From contig CAJCII010000217.1 in assembly GCA_903970335.1 (NCBI GenBank), positions 1-50,688 on the forward strand: a DNA stretch of 50,688 nt. Direction: 5' to 3'. The notes below the pieces were generated by a model. It was not told where the DNA came from. It saw only the letters and a program-made list of their open reading frames with translations, and ran no database searches. The position numbers and the translations under genes were made by a program. Source of the DNA: Bacteroidota bacterium. GTDB taxonomy: Bacteria > Verrucomicrobiota > Verrucomicrobiia > Methylacidiphilales > UBA1321. Positions 8,264-17,260 of this stretch are shown in pieces; the first letter of the stretch is position 1, and each line of letters opens with the position of its first letter.

Positions 8264-9180
8264 GAAACGCCTTCGCAGACGAGATCACCGCGCGGGCCAA
8301 AGCGGACGAGCGGATTGTTTTGCTTTCCGGCGATATTGGGAACCGCCTGTTCGATAAATTCAAGGAAGCCTGCCCGACGCGCTTCTATAATTGCGGCGTG
8401 GCGGAGGCGAACATGGTCGGCATGGCGGCGGGTCTGGCCATGTGCGGGCTGCGCCCGGTCTGCTACACGATCGCGCCGTTTTTGACCTACCGCTGCATGG
8501 AGCAGATTCGTGTCGATCTCTGCTATCACCATGTGCCGGTCGTGCTGGTGGGAACGGGATCGGGGCTGGCTTATGCCTCGCTGGGGGCAACCCATCATTC
8601 CTGCGAGGAAGTGGGAATGCTGCGACTCCTGCCGGGCCTGAACGTGATGGCTCCCGGAGACGCTTGGGAGGTGCGCGGCTGCCTGAGCGCGGCCCTGGCG
8701 GACGAGAATCCGACCTACATCCGGATCGGCAAGAAGGGCGAGCCGCTGGTGCATGGATCACGACCGGAGATCCGGCTGGGGCAGGCCCTGCAACTTTCGG
8801 AAGGACGGGAAGTCGCGCTGCTGAGTTCCGGGGCGATGCTGCCCGAGGTGGTCGCGCTGGGCAAGCTTCTGGAAAGCCAGGGCATGCGCCCCGCCGTTTA
8901 CAGCCTGCCGACGGTCAAGCCTTTGGACACGGCGTTGCTGGAGAAGGTTTTTGCCGATTTCCGGGTGATCGCCACGGTGGAAGAACACAGTGTGCTGGGG
9001 GGGCTGGGGGGATCGATCGCGGAGTGGAAAGCGGATCGCCCGAAAATGCCGGGGCGACTGCTGCGCTTCGGCACCGAGGATGTTTTTTTGCACGAGACCT
9101 GCGAACAGGAGGAGGCGCGCGAGCATTTCGGCCTGACCTCGCAAAAGATGGCGGAGCGGATCGCCGCGGCCTTGCGCTGA
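8260..9180 (+). CDS. Transketolase, C-terminal (PYR and C) subunit
   Basis: This 306-residue protein carries the pyrimidine-binding domain with the catalytic glutamate E49 in NCGVAEANMVGMAAGLA, followed by the transketolase C-terminal domain (from about 180, with VKPLDTALL and TVEEHSVLGGLGG). It pairs with the preceding N-terminal subunit, and the ATGA overlap favours equimolar synthesis. It also resembles DXS-type and dehydrogenase E1-beta halves, but pairing with a transketolase N-half argues for transketolase chemistry. Ten bases later the HAD gene begins. Confidence 0.92.
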   Translation: MRNAFADEITARAKADERIVLLSGDIGNRLFDKFKEACPTRFYNCGVAEANMVGMAAGLAMCGLRPVCYTIAPFLTYRCMEQIRVDLCYHHVPVVLVGTGSGLAYASLGATHHSCEEVGMLRLLPGLNVMAPGDAWEVRGCLSAALADENPTYIRIGKKGEPLVHGSRPEIRLGQALQLSEGREVALLSSGAMLPEVVALGKLLESQGMRPAVYSLPTVKPLDTALLEKVFADFRVIATVEEHSVLGGLGGSIAEWKADRPKMPGRLLRFGTEDVFLHETCEQEEAREHFGLTSQKMAERIAAALR

Positions 9181-9189
9181 GACCCGCTT

Positions 9190-9819
9190 GTGAATGCGTC
9201 CCACCCCTTCATCGGAATCGACCTGGACAATACGCTGGTCAGCTACGACACGCTCTTTCATCGACTCGCCTTGGAACAGGGACTGATCGACCCCGATCTG
9301 CCGGTCAATAAAACGGAGGTGCGCGATTTCCTGAGGAAAGTGGGCAAGGAACCGGCTTGGACGGCCCTGCAGGGACTGGCCTACGGTACGCGGATGCGGG
9401 AGGCGGAAGCATTTGCGGGCGCGCTCGATTTCCTCCGCGAAGGGACTCGTCGAGGTTGGAGGATGCATATTGTCAGTCACAAGACGCGGCATCCGATTGT
9501 GGGCGATCCGATTGATCTGCACGAGGCGGCCCGCGGCTGGCTCGACGCCAAATCGATTCACGACGGGATAGGCTTTCTGCGGGAGAATGTCTGGTTTGAG
9601 TTGACGAAGGCGGCGAAGATCCAGCGGATTCGGGAATTGGGGTGCGAGTTCTTTATCGACGACTTGCCGGAGCTGCTGCTGGACCCGCAGTTTCCAACGC
9701 CGACACGCCGCATTCTTTTTGCCCCGCAAGGACCGGGCGTGAAGCCACCGACCGCCGATATTGTCGTCGCCCAAAGCTGGGCGGAAATCACGAGCCTGTT
9801 GACCCATGAGTTCGCCTGA
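9190..9819 (+). CDS. HAD-superfamily phosphatase
   Basis: This 209-residue protein starts at GTG. Motif I is IGIDLDNTLV with nucleophile D11 and acid-base D13, motif II is the serine of HIVSHKTR, motif III is a lysine in ELTKAAKI, and motif IV is the acidic pair in CEFFIDDLPE. All catalytic elements of the haloacid dehalogenase fold are present, so it is probably an active phosphohydrolase. In heptose pathways a phosphatase (GmhB) acts between kinase and nucleotidylyltransferase, and this gene could play that part here, although it is not recognisably GmhB. It overlaps the following kinase gene by 14 bases. Confidence 0.8.
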   Translation: MNASHPFIGIDLDNTLVSYDTLFHRLALEQGLIDPDLPVNKTEVRDFLRKVGKEPAWTALQGLAYGTRMREAEAFAGALDFLREGTRRGWRMHIVSHKTRHPIVGDPIDLHEAARGWLDAKSIHDGIGFLRENVWFELTKAAKIQRIRELGCEFFIDDLPELLLDPQFPTPTRRILFAPQGPGVKPPTADIVVAQSWAEITSLLTHEFA

Positions 9820-10897
9820 TCCATCGGCTGCGGCGCTCGATCCGGCCGTGACCACTCTGCTGAGGCAGGCGGGCCAGGGTGAATCGAGGTATAAACTCGT
9901 TCCGATGTCGGGAGGAGCGAACAACCAAGTCTACCGGGTCGAGTTCGAGGATCGCGTTCCGCTCGTTCTCAAACGCTACTACTTTTCGCCCGACGACCGG
10001 CGCGACCGGTTCCATGCGGAAAAATCATTTTACGACCTGATCATGGCTTCGGGTATGCGCGAGCAAACTCCGCTGGCGCTGGCGTGGGACCGGGAAAACC
10101 GTCTCGGGCTATTCTCGTGGATCGAGGGTCGACGCCTCCATGCTGCCGAGGTCACGCGCGACGCCGTGGAACAGGCCCTGTCGTTTTACTTTGCGATCAA
10201 CGCCCATCGGCATCTCCCAGAGGCGTCTTCGGCACCGAATGCGTCGGAAGCCTGTTTCGATTTGGGCCAACATTTCGAGTGCGTAGAGCGGCGGTTGTCG
10301 CGGCTGGCGGGTGTCGCAACCGATTCGCCGACAGGCCGGGAAGCGGTCGATTTCATTTCCGGACGCCTAAGACCCGCTTTTGAAAAATACAAGGCGCTTT
10401 GCGCGGAAACCAAGCTCGCGAATCCGGCTCCTCTGGAGGGGACACAACGTTGCCTTTCTCCTTCCGATTTCGGCTTTCACAATGCGCTGAACCAAAGCGG
10501 CGACAGGCTGGCTTTCTTCGACTTCGAATACGCGGGCTGGGACGACCCGGCCAAATTTCTTTGTGATTTTCTTTGCCAGCCAGCCGTGCCGATCCCGCGT
10601 CCGCTTTGGTCGTACTGCATCGAATCGCTTTGTCGACCGCTGGCCGGCGGCAGCAACCGTGAACGCATCGCTCTGTTATTGCCGCTCTATCACATGAAGT
10701 GGTGCTGCATTTTGTTAAACGAGTTCCTGCCGCAAGAGCGTAACCGACGGGCCTTCTCCCAGAGGCGTTCCCCGGAGGAAATGGAGAGCCGGATGAACGA
10801 GCAACTTGGCAAGGCCCGGAATTTACTTGAAAGCCTCGCAAGCGTTGACTTAACTCAAAATTCCGGCTTCGACGACAATTTATGCGTCGCACGTTAG
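9806..10897 (+). CDS. APH/choline-kinase-fold small-molecule kinase
   Basis: This 363-residue protein has the aminoglycoside phosphotransferase fold: GGANNQVYRV as the nucleotide loop, K56 in PLVLKRY, a catalytic segment LSPSDFGFHNAL with D221 and N226, and the metal-binding D239 in FFDFEYAGWDDP. The usual HGDLHxxN appears as SPSDFGFHN, so the first histidine is lost but the catalytic aspartate and asparagine remain. In a polysaccharide locus it is more likely to phosphorylate a sugar than an antibiotic. Together with the PfkB domain it gives this operon two kinases, which would allow both a terminal and an anomeric phosphate to be made (inference). Confidence 0.7.
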   Translation: MSSPDPSAAALDPAVTTLLRQAGQGESRYKLVPMSGGANNQVYRVEFEDRVPLVLKRYYFSPDDRRDRFHAEKSFYDLIMASGMREQTPLALAWDRENRLGLFSWIEGRRLHAAEVTRDAVEQALSFYFAINAHRHLPEASSAPNASEACFDLGQHFECVERRLSRLAGVATDSPTGREAVDFISGRLRPAFEKYKALCAETKLANPAPLEGTQRCLSPSDFGFHNALNQSGDRLAFFDFEYAGWDDPAKFLCDFLCQPAVPIPRPLWSYCIESLCRPLAGGSNRERIALLLPLYHMKWCCILLNEFLPQERNRRAFSQRRSPEEMESRMNEQLGKARNLLESLASVDLTQNSGFDDNLCVAR

Positions 10898-10906
10898 CGA
10901 TCCCCG

Positions 10907-13135
10907 ATGACCACCCTACTCTCATCCAAACACCATTCGTCGGAGGTCTATCACGATATTTATGATTTTTCGATCTTCCCCATCAGCTTGGGCGACATCA
11001 TTACGTGGGGAGTAAAGTCCGCGCTTCGCGCCTCTCTCGCGGGGCGGAAAAAAGTGCATGTTCATCTGATTTGCGACACCCAAAAGGCGGGCTTTAATCC
11101 GCTACAACCTGGTACGTATTTGGTGGATTTATTGGTCGTGGAGGCTCTTCCGGCTTTTTATTCCCATCCCCTGTTTTCCGGTTTGTCCCTTTATCGATCG
11201 CGCGAGGACTTTCAGGGGACTTTTTCCAAGATAGCGCTGGAAGACGATCTCGCCCAAGAAGCCTATCGGGAAAACGAGGTTAAGTTCAAAGACCGAAAAG
11301 ATCTCGAACGGACCTGCGAATATTTCGGCTCGCGCTGCACGTTCCATGACGACGTCAACGAACACTACAAGAAAACCGGGACATTCCCGAAAGTCGGATA
11401 CCTGGAACCGAGCCTGGTCGATTGGCATGCCCTGCAATCGCAATTTCCGAAGGAGACATTTTGGGTAACGGTCCAATTTCGCCTGCGCAAGCTGGATGGC
11501 GGGATGCCGATTTTATCGGAGGAAGGCCTACGCCGGGACGCGCCATTCCTGACTTGGTACAACTTTATCAGTGAAGCCAACAAGGAGCACCCCTCTGTCC
11601 GTTTTGTCCTGCTCGGTCGATTGCAGGAAAAACCCCTGGAACTGCTGCGCCTGCCGAATGTGGTGGTGCTTCGCCCGTTAGGCATGAATCTCAGCCATGA
11701 GATCACGGCCCTGCTTCACTCGGACTTGTACATGGGATCGGCGAGCGGATTCGCCCAGGCGGCCCACTTTAGCGAGGTGCCCTACGATATTTTCAACTGT
11801 ACACCCGCAGGGTGTAAGAATTATGGCATACCGTATGGGACGGATCGAATTCCCATTGCCACGCCCCGGCAAAGACTCCACTACGAAGTGGAAGATCCCA
11901 CGATTTTGATGGAATGCCTGAAACGTGCCCTGGAAGAAAGCCCGAAAAAGATCTCCCAGCCCGGAACTCTCGAAACAAATCGCGCCGTCAGTACGAACCG
12001 CTTTTTTCTCGACGATGCCCAAAGCGAGGCGGAACTCTCCGGTATCCTGTCGGTCCAGTTGATCGCCATCGCCTACGCCATCGAGCGCGGCAAGTATCAA
12101 GTCGCCCAGGACGAATTGGCCAAGCTGCGATCGTTGCCGCGATTTGTCCCGCAATGGCCCGATTTCCATTATCTTTCCAATTTGCTCGATACTTTGCTCG
12201 CGGAGGTCAGTGAGGCGGACCGAACGGAAGCCTGGCAAAACCACCGCAACGAACTGCTGGTACAAGTTTCCAGCTACTGTCATCCGACTCGTTTGATTCT
12301 CCGGAGCGGAAGGTACTTCGACAACAATCACTGCTCCGAGGGCTTTCGGCGGGACGGCTGGTGCGAGGAAAGAGCCAAACTGGTGTTTGCCGCCAGCAAA
12401 AAGGGAGATTTCCTGATCATTCAAATCGGTCGATTGGCCCTGGATGAACCGACCGCTCTTACCGTCCGCATCAACGAGCAGAAAGCCGTTCCTTTTGTGT
12501 TGCTCAATGAGCATACGGTCCTGGAGATTCCGGTGCTCGAGTTGAATATACCAACGGAAGTCTTCCTCGAGTCCGACCGGTCTTTCAAACTCAGCACGAG
12601 GGACGAAAAGAAATATTCGTACCAGATCGATGGCGCGGGGCTCGTTTCGAAACAATCGCCGATGCCGACCTCCTTTCGCGGAAACAAGAGCGATCCTCGA
12701 GAGAAAATCGCCTCGGGCATTTACGCGAATGGGAGCGCCAGCAATCTTGCGCGAATTCGCATCGACAACCCCCTCCCCGAGAGCGAAGAGATCATGGTGC
12801 GGGTGACCGGCACGCTGCCCTTGCGGTTGCAGCGGGGACAAAACTTCCGCATCCAAATCAACGACGACGAGGCGCTTGAGACGTTCATTTCCGGCAAACA
12901 TTTCCAAGCCTGCCTTCCCTGCCCCGGGCGACCACGGCATCTTTCCATTCTCCTGCAATTCTGGGACAAAAATGGAAGTGAAATGGAACCGAAGGAAAAT
13001 CGCGCCGTCATCAAGCAAATCGACATCCTTCCCCGCACCTCGAAAAATACCTCCGTCAGGAGCGGCCATCTCGCCAGTGTCAATTATGCGCTGAGCACGC
13101 TGAAGGCGAAAATCGTCAAATCTTCCGCTTCGTAG
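10907..13135 (+). CDS. Large putative glycosyltransferase with C-terminal beta domains
   Basis: This 742-residue protein was not assigned to a named family. Residues 1-360 look like a GT-B type glycosyltransferase: the N-terminal half contains alternating strands (VHVHLICD), and the second half has FWVTVQFR, VRFVLLGR, NVVVLRPLG and a nucleotide-sugar-site-like SDLYMGSASGFAQAAHFSEVP. Residues 370-460 are helical, and from about 460 to 720 two beta-rich modules follow (LVFAASKKGDFLIIQIGRL and a second around 610-700) that may bind carbohydrate. No signal peptide or membrane segment is visible, so it is probably cytoplasmic. It sits nine bases after the kinase gene and may transfer the sugar made by the operon. 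Confidence 0.5.
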   Translation: MTTLLSSKHHSSEVYHDIYDFSIFPISLGDIITWGVKSALRASLAGRKKVHVHLICDTQKAGFNPLQPGTYLVDLLVVEALPAFYSHPLFSGLSLYRSREDFQGTFSKIALEDDLAQEAYRENEVKFKDRKDLERTCEYFGSRCTFHDDVNEHYKKTGTFPKVGYLEPSLVDWHALQSQFPKETFWVTVQFRLRKLDGGMPILSEEGLRRDAPFLTWYNFISEANKEHPSVRFVLLGRLQEKPLELLRLPNVVVLRPLGMNLSHEITALLHSDLYMGSASGFAQAAHFSEVPYDIFNCTPAGCKNYGIPYGTDRIPIATPRQRLHYEVEDPTILMECLKRALEESPKKISQPGTLETNRAVSTNRFFLDDAQSEAELSGILSVQLIAIAYAIERGKYQVAQDELAKLRSLPRFVPQWPDFHYLSNLLDTLLAEVSEADRTEAWQNHRNELLVQVSSYCHPTRLILRSGRYFDNNHCSEGFRRDGWCEERAKLVFAASKKGDFLIIQIGRLALDEPTALTVRINEQKAVPFVLLNEHTVLEIPVLELNIPTEVFLESDRSFKLSTRDEKKYSYQIDGAGLVSKQSPMPTSFRGNKSDPREKIASGIYANGSASNLARIRIDNPLPESEEIMVRVTGTLPLRLQRGQNFRIQINDDEALETFISGKHFQACLPCPGRPRHLSILLQFWDKNGSEMEPKENRAVIKQIDILPRTSKNTSVRSGHLASVNYALSTLKAKIVKSSAS

Positions 13136-13156
13136 ACCTCAACTTTTCTATTTCCC

Positions 13157-13819
13157 ATGGCCTATCTCGATCTGGTATCTCCCCTCCACAAAAAAACCGT
13201 GAGAGACTATCTCGCACGGGTAAACGAAATTCCGAAAGCCGAGGCGGCGCGCCTGGCCAAACAATGGGGAAAGGACTACTGGGACGGAGATCGGAAGCAC
13301 GGGTACGGCGGTATGCGCTACGATGGCCGGTGGCGTCCCGTGGCCGAGCTTCTCGCCCGGCACTACGGTCTGCAAGCCGGGCAACGAGTCCTGGACATCG
13401 GTTGCGGAAAGGGCTTTTTACTTTACGATCTGACCCAGGTTGTTCCCGGGCTGGAAGTGGTCGGCCTGGATATTTCCGCCTACGCCATCGAGAAGGCAAA
13501 GCCCGAAGTGCAACCGTTTCTACAAGCCGGTCACGCGCAAAGCCTGCCCTTTCCCGATGCGAGTTTCGATTTGGCGATTTCCATCAATACCCTCCACAAC
13601 CTCTACTGCCATGAATTGGATGCCGCTTTGCGGGAGATGCAGCGCGTGACCAGGAAAAATTCCTATTTGGTGGTCGAGTCCTATCGCAACGAGGAGGAAA
13701 AGGCGAACCTGCTCTATTGGCAACTCACATGCGAATCGTTCTTCACGCCGGAGGAATGGCAATGGTGGTTCACGCAGACCGGTTATACCGGTGATCACAG
13801 CTTTATTTATTTTGAGTAA
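13157..13819 (+). CDS. Class I SAM-dependent methyltransferase
   Basis: This 220-residue methyltransferase has the SAM-binding motif VLDIGCGKG at 78-86, then VVGLDISAYAIEKAK with the ribose-binding acidic residue and LPFPDASFDLAISINTLHN as motif III. It fits the Methyltransf_11/25 type. The position between a glycosyltransferase-like gene and a sugar C-methyltransferase suggests that it methylates a sugar or glycan, but small methyltransferases of this type act on many substrates. The coding region starts about 20 bases after the preceding stop and overlaps no neighbour when the next gene is taken from 13845. Confidence 0.8.
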   Translation: MAYLDLVSPLHKKTVRDYLARVNEIPKAEAARLAKQWGKDYWDGDRKHGYGGMRYDGRWRPVAELLARHYGLQAGQRVLDIGCGKGFLLYDLTQVVPGLEVVGLDISAYAIEKAKPEVQPFLQAGHAQSLPFPDASFDLAISINTLHNLYCHELDAALREMQRVTRKNSYLVVESYRNEEEKANLLYWQLTCESFFTPEEWQWWFTQTGYTGDHSFIYFE

Positions 13820-13844
13820 TCCGGTTGTCCCTGAGCCAAGAGAT

Positions 13845-14999
13845 ATGAACTCGCCGACAAATTGTCATCTTTGCGGAGTTGGGAAGCTGAGAGCGCTCGA
13901 GGCATTTTCCGACTTTCAGCAAGTCACGTCCGACTGCAAACCGTGGCCCAGCGGAGGCAAAAAGGCCTGTTGCGAAAAATGCGGCACGACGCAGGCGGTC
14001 ATCGATGAAGCCTGGAAGGAAGCCTGCCATCGGATTTACAGTTCCTACACCGTTTATCATCAGGGAGGCGGAAAGGAGCAACCGGTCTTCGACGCGAATT
14101 CAAACGCCGGAACTCCTCGCTCGTTGAAATTGCTGAATAAATTAACGCAGGAAATCGACTTGCCCGAAGATGGTCGCGCCCTCGATATCGGTTGTGGAAA
14201 TGGGAACTTTATCCGCAGTTTTTCCGCAGTCCGCCCCAAGTGGCGGCTAAATGGTGCGGAATACAACCGGCTTTGCGAAACCGAGGTCCTATCCATCGCC
14301 GGGGTGGAAGGTTTTTACTCGGGAGAACTTGAAACGATCCCCGGACCTTTCGATTTTGTCTCTCTGATTCATGTGCTGGAGCACATCGAAAATCCCGTTC
14401 CCTTTCTGAAAAAAATTGCGGCGCTGGCCCCAAACGCCACGCTCCTCATCGAAGTCCCCTTTTTCCGGGACAATCCCTACGAACTTTTGATTGCGGACCA
14501 CGCCACGCACTATACGCCCAACACTTTGGCGAATATTCTGCAGGCCGCCGGTTATTCGATCCGCGCCATCCATACCGATTGGATCCTCAAGGAAATCAGC
14601 GCCGTGGCGATGGCCGCAACGACTGCGCCCACGACAACCGTCGTCAACCCCGATGAGGAATTGGCGACTGCGGTCGATGCCGTTGCCTTTCTGGACAAAG
14701 TGAGAACACACGCCAGGGAAATTCGTTCCAGAGCACAAGCTTTTGGCGTCTTTGGAACCTCGATCGGTGGGACATGGCTTTATTCCGAACTGGATGGGAA
14801 AATCGATTTCTTTGTGGATGAGGACCCTTCGCGCGTCGGGAAAAGGCATTTGGGCGTTGAAATCGTCAGTCCTTCGCAGGTTCCTCCCGGTAGTGCCATT
14901 TTCATGCCCCTGGCCGAACGAGTGGCCCGCGATGTCGTCAAGCGATTGCAAAGCGCTTCTCCGGCCGAATACCATTATCTTTCGACCTCAGCAGCTTGA
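13845..14999 (+). CDS. Sugar C-methyltransferase (NDP-hexose 3-C-methyltransferase-like)
   Basis: This 384-residue protein shows the three-part layout of sugar C-methyltransferases such as TylC3. There is an N-terminal zinc site with C7 and C10 (CHLCG) and the ACCEKCG cluster near 41-47, a central SAM domain with RALDIGCGNG at 111-120 and a C-terminal Rossmann-like domain (from about 280) with FGVFGTSIGGTWLY and FFVDEDPSRVGK. These enzymes add a branching methyl group to a keto sugar nucleotide. The ATG at 13845 is chosen because the zinc finger begins right after it. The longer frame from 13791 overlaps the previous gene. The stop overlaps the next start (TGATG context). Confidence 0.8.
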   Translation: MNSPTNCHLCGVGKLRALEAFSDFQQVTSDCKPWPSGGKKACCEKCGTTQAVIDEAWKEACHRIYSSYTVYHQGGGKEQPVFDANSNAGTPRSLKLLNKLTQEIDLPEDGRALDIGCGNGNFIRSFSAVRPKWRLNGAEYNRLCETEVLSIAGVEGFYSGELETIPGPFDFVSLIHVLEHIENPVPFLKKIAALAPNATLLIEVPFFRDNPYELLIADHATHYTPNTLANILQAAGYSIRAIHTDWILKEISAVAMAATTAPTTTVVNPDEELATAVDAVAFLDKVRTHAREIRSRAQAFGVFGTSIGGTWLYSELDGKIDFFVDEDPSRVGKRHLGVEIVSPSQVPPGSAIFMPLAERVARDVVKRLQSASPAEYHYLSTSAA

Positions 15000-15862
15000 T
15001 GAACACCGGCGTTCTCGTCATCGGCGTTAACGGATTGATCGGTTCGAGCCTGGCGGAGTTGGCTCAGCGAGACGGGATCGACTGGATCGGGACAAGCCGA
15101 AAGGCCAAAGCCGACGCGAACGCAATCAAGGAGCTTGATTTGCTGAACGACGACCAGATTCGCAATTTGTCCTTTCGCCCCAAGATTACGTATCTCTGCG
15201 CGGCGGAAACAAATATCCGCAAGTGCCAAAGCAATCCCGAAGCGACTGGAAAAATAAATATCGAACAGACGGTCAAGCTTGCCAAACACTTGCATCAAGC
15301 CGGTTCGGCCATTGTGTTTTTATCCTCGAATCTCGTTTTCGATGGAAACCATCCGCACGTTCGGCCCGATCAAATGACGGCGCCCCAAACCGAATATGGC
15401 CGGCAAAAAGCCGAGACGGAAAAAATCCTACTCGGCGAATTGAAGCACATTGCAGTCGTGCGCCTGACCAAAGTGGTGCATCAAGATTTTGCGCTTTTTA
15501 AAGAATGGCTTTCGGCATTGTCCCAGAGACGCACCATACGTCCGTTCTCGGACATGCCCTTTTGTCCGATCCAGCTTTCTGTGGTGGCGGAAGAACTGTG
15601 GGTCTTAAGTCGTGACTTCGCGCCGGGGATATTTCAACTCTCCGGCGATGCCGATCTTTCCTATGCTTCAGCCGCACAGTTTCTCGCTCAATGCCGGGGA
15701 ATCGACCACGAACTCGTAAAGCCGCAAACGACCGCCGAAGCCGGTTTCTCCCAGTACTTTCCCAGACACACCACGCTGCTCCACAGGCCGATCCGCACCG
15801 GACAAGAACCCATGCCTGTTTTCACGACCTTGGAGCGAATTTTCGGCTCGCTCCAGCGTTAG
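14999..15862 (+). CDS. RmlD-like NAD(P)-dependent sugar reductase
   Basis: This 287-residue short SDR has VLVIGVNGLIGSSL (glycines 9, 12 and 15), FLSSNLVFDG and the catalytic Y133-G-R-Q-K137. The pattern is that of dTDP-4-dehydrorhamnose reductases (RmlD), which reduce a 4-keto sugar nucleotide. Directly after a C-methyltransferase, which needs a keto-sugar substrate, a reductase that finishes the sugar makes biochemical sense. The start is fixed by overlap with the preceding stop, and a TTG one codon upstream is less likely. It converges with the next gene, 35 bases away. Confidence 0.75.
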   Translation: MNTGVLVIGVNGLIGSSLAELAQRDGIDWIGTSRKAKADANAIKELDLLNDDQIRNLSFRPKITYLCAAETNIRKCQSNPEATGKINIEQTVKLAKHLHQAGSAIVFLSSNLVFDGNHPHVRPDQMTAPQTEYGRQKAETEKILLGELKHIAVVRLTKVVHQDFALFKEWLSALSQRRTIRPFSDMPFCPIQLSVVAEELWVLSRDFAPGIFQLSGDADLSYASAAQFLAQCRGIDHELVKPQTTAEAGFSQYFPRHTTLLHRPIRTGQEPMPVFTTLERIFGSLQR

Positions 15863-15897
15863 ACGACGTCGTACCTCTAAAAGCGGAGCGTCCGGCG

Positions 15898-17022
15898 CTA
15901 GAGTTTGACGAAACTGATGTACTGCTGACCGCGTCCCCAAAGCGCAGAGAACTCCCGGAATTTCGGCCAGGTTCCACGATAGCCTTCCAGCGCCTTGCGG
16001 TATTCCTCCAACGCCACACTCACCCGGCTCTTGGGAAGATCGATCAGTGCGTTAAGCTCCTTCAAGTCGCGGGACAAATCGGCCATGGCATATTTTTTTC
16101 CGGTCTTTTCCTGACCGTGCACCCGCTGATAAATGCGGTCCGTCATTTGAAGCAGGCGCCGGTTGGATTTGATTTCCCGCTGCGGCAGGACAAAACGATG
16201 ATCGATAAACGAGTGGAGGTTATGCCAGTAGCTTTCCTCTGCTCCCGAAACGGAAGAGGCTTCTTTTTCGATGATCTTTTTATACCACCGCCAGTCGTTC
16301 ATATAGTTGGGCGACGCCCCCAACACGACAAAGCGTCCGGCGACGGCCTCGATCGCTTGCGCGATCGAGAAAAGCGGCCCCGTCCAGGGATGCACAATGT
16401 TATCGATCACCCATTCGTCGTGACGGCGCGACATGCCCGGCAAGGCCTCGAAGTGGGGCTTGAAGAACGCGGTCAACTTCGCAATCCGCTCGTTTACCTC
16501 GACTTCCGGCCCGCACTCGTAGAAGGCAAGGTAACGCCTCAACACTTCGCTGATAAGCGACGCGCTGTCCATGCAAGTGATCACCACAACGCCGCCAGGG
16601 CTGGCGAAGCTACAGACATGCTCCAGAAAGGAAGCCGGATCGAGCTGGGTTGGAATGAGTCCTTCGCAGAGCACGAGATCGAACTTCTTTTTCGTTCGAT
16701 ATTGCAGAATATCCTTTTTAATGATTTTAATCGGAATGCGTTTGGCATACGGACTTAAGACTTCCGTCGTTTTTTCGACGCTCCTTTTATTGCCATCCAC
16801 GAGAGTGTAATCGGAAGGACCGAGGCTTGCCGTGAAGAGGGCGTTCTGCCCGGTACCAGGGCCGAATTCCAAGACCGACCGGCCTTTGACGAAAAGGGGC
16901 GGAATGCCCAACTGAATATAGAGTCCGCGGCGACGGTCGAAATGAGTCCGGAGATTGCTGATATCCTGATGCGTGGGAATAACGTCGAGTTTGGTATAGA
17001 AATCGATGAATGGCTTGATCAT
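15898..17022 (-). CDS. Class I SAM-dependent methyltransferase (putative sugar methyltransferase)
   Basis: This 374-residue protein has an N-terminal helical segment, the SAM motif VLEFGPGTGQN (E52-N60), YTLVDGNKRSVE as motif II and FDLVLCEGLIPT as motif III. Its C-terminal 160 residues are mostly helical and charged, without a recognised domain. It is the only gene of the locus on the minus strand and diverges from the MBOAT gene across 238 bases that must hold both promoters. Substrate unknown. A role in glycan methylation is inferred from location. Confidence 0.7.
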   Translation of the reverse strand: MIKPFIDFYTKLDVIPTHQDISNLRTHFDRRRGLYIQLGIPPLFVKGRSVLEFGPGTGQNALFTASLGPSDYTLVDGNKRSVEKTTEVLSPYAKRIPIKIIKKDILQYRTKKKFDLVLCEGLIPTQLDPASFLEHVCSFASPGGVVVITCMDSASLISEVLRRYLAFYECGPEVEVNERIAKLTAFFKPHFEALPGMSRRHDEWVIDNIVHPWTGPLFSIAQAIEAVAGRFVVLGASPNYMNDWRWYKKIIEKEASSVSGAEESYWHNLHSFIDHRFVLPQREIKSNRRLLQMTDRIYQRVHGQEKTGKKYAMADLSRDLKELNALIDLPKSRVSVALEEYRKALEGYRGTWPKFREFSALWGRGQQYISFVKL

Positions 17023-17260
17023 AAGTTAAAAGAGCGAAGCAAACCTGCCGCCCGGGCCTGGGGCAAAGTCGCTTCGTGGAGCGGAACTTATAAAGCAAGG
17101 GCAAGGCTTTGTCATTCTTAAACAACTCCATAAATACGCCCCATTTTTCATTGCCAATACGCCCCAAATAACTGATTGTCCGAATTCCATTGTCCTCGAT
17201 TCGACTTGATTCATCCATGGAGCGCCAGACCGCAGCCAACGGACCGCGATAACCTTTCCC

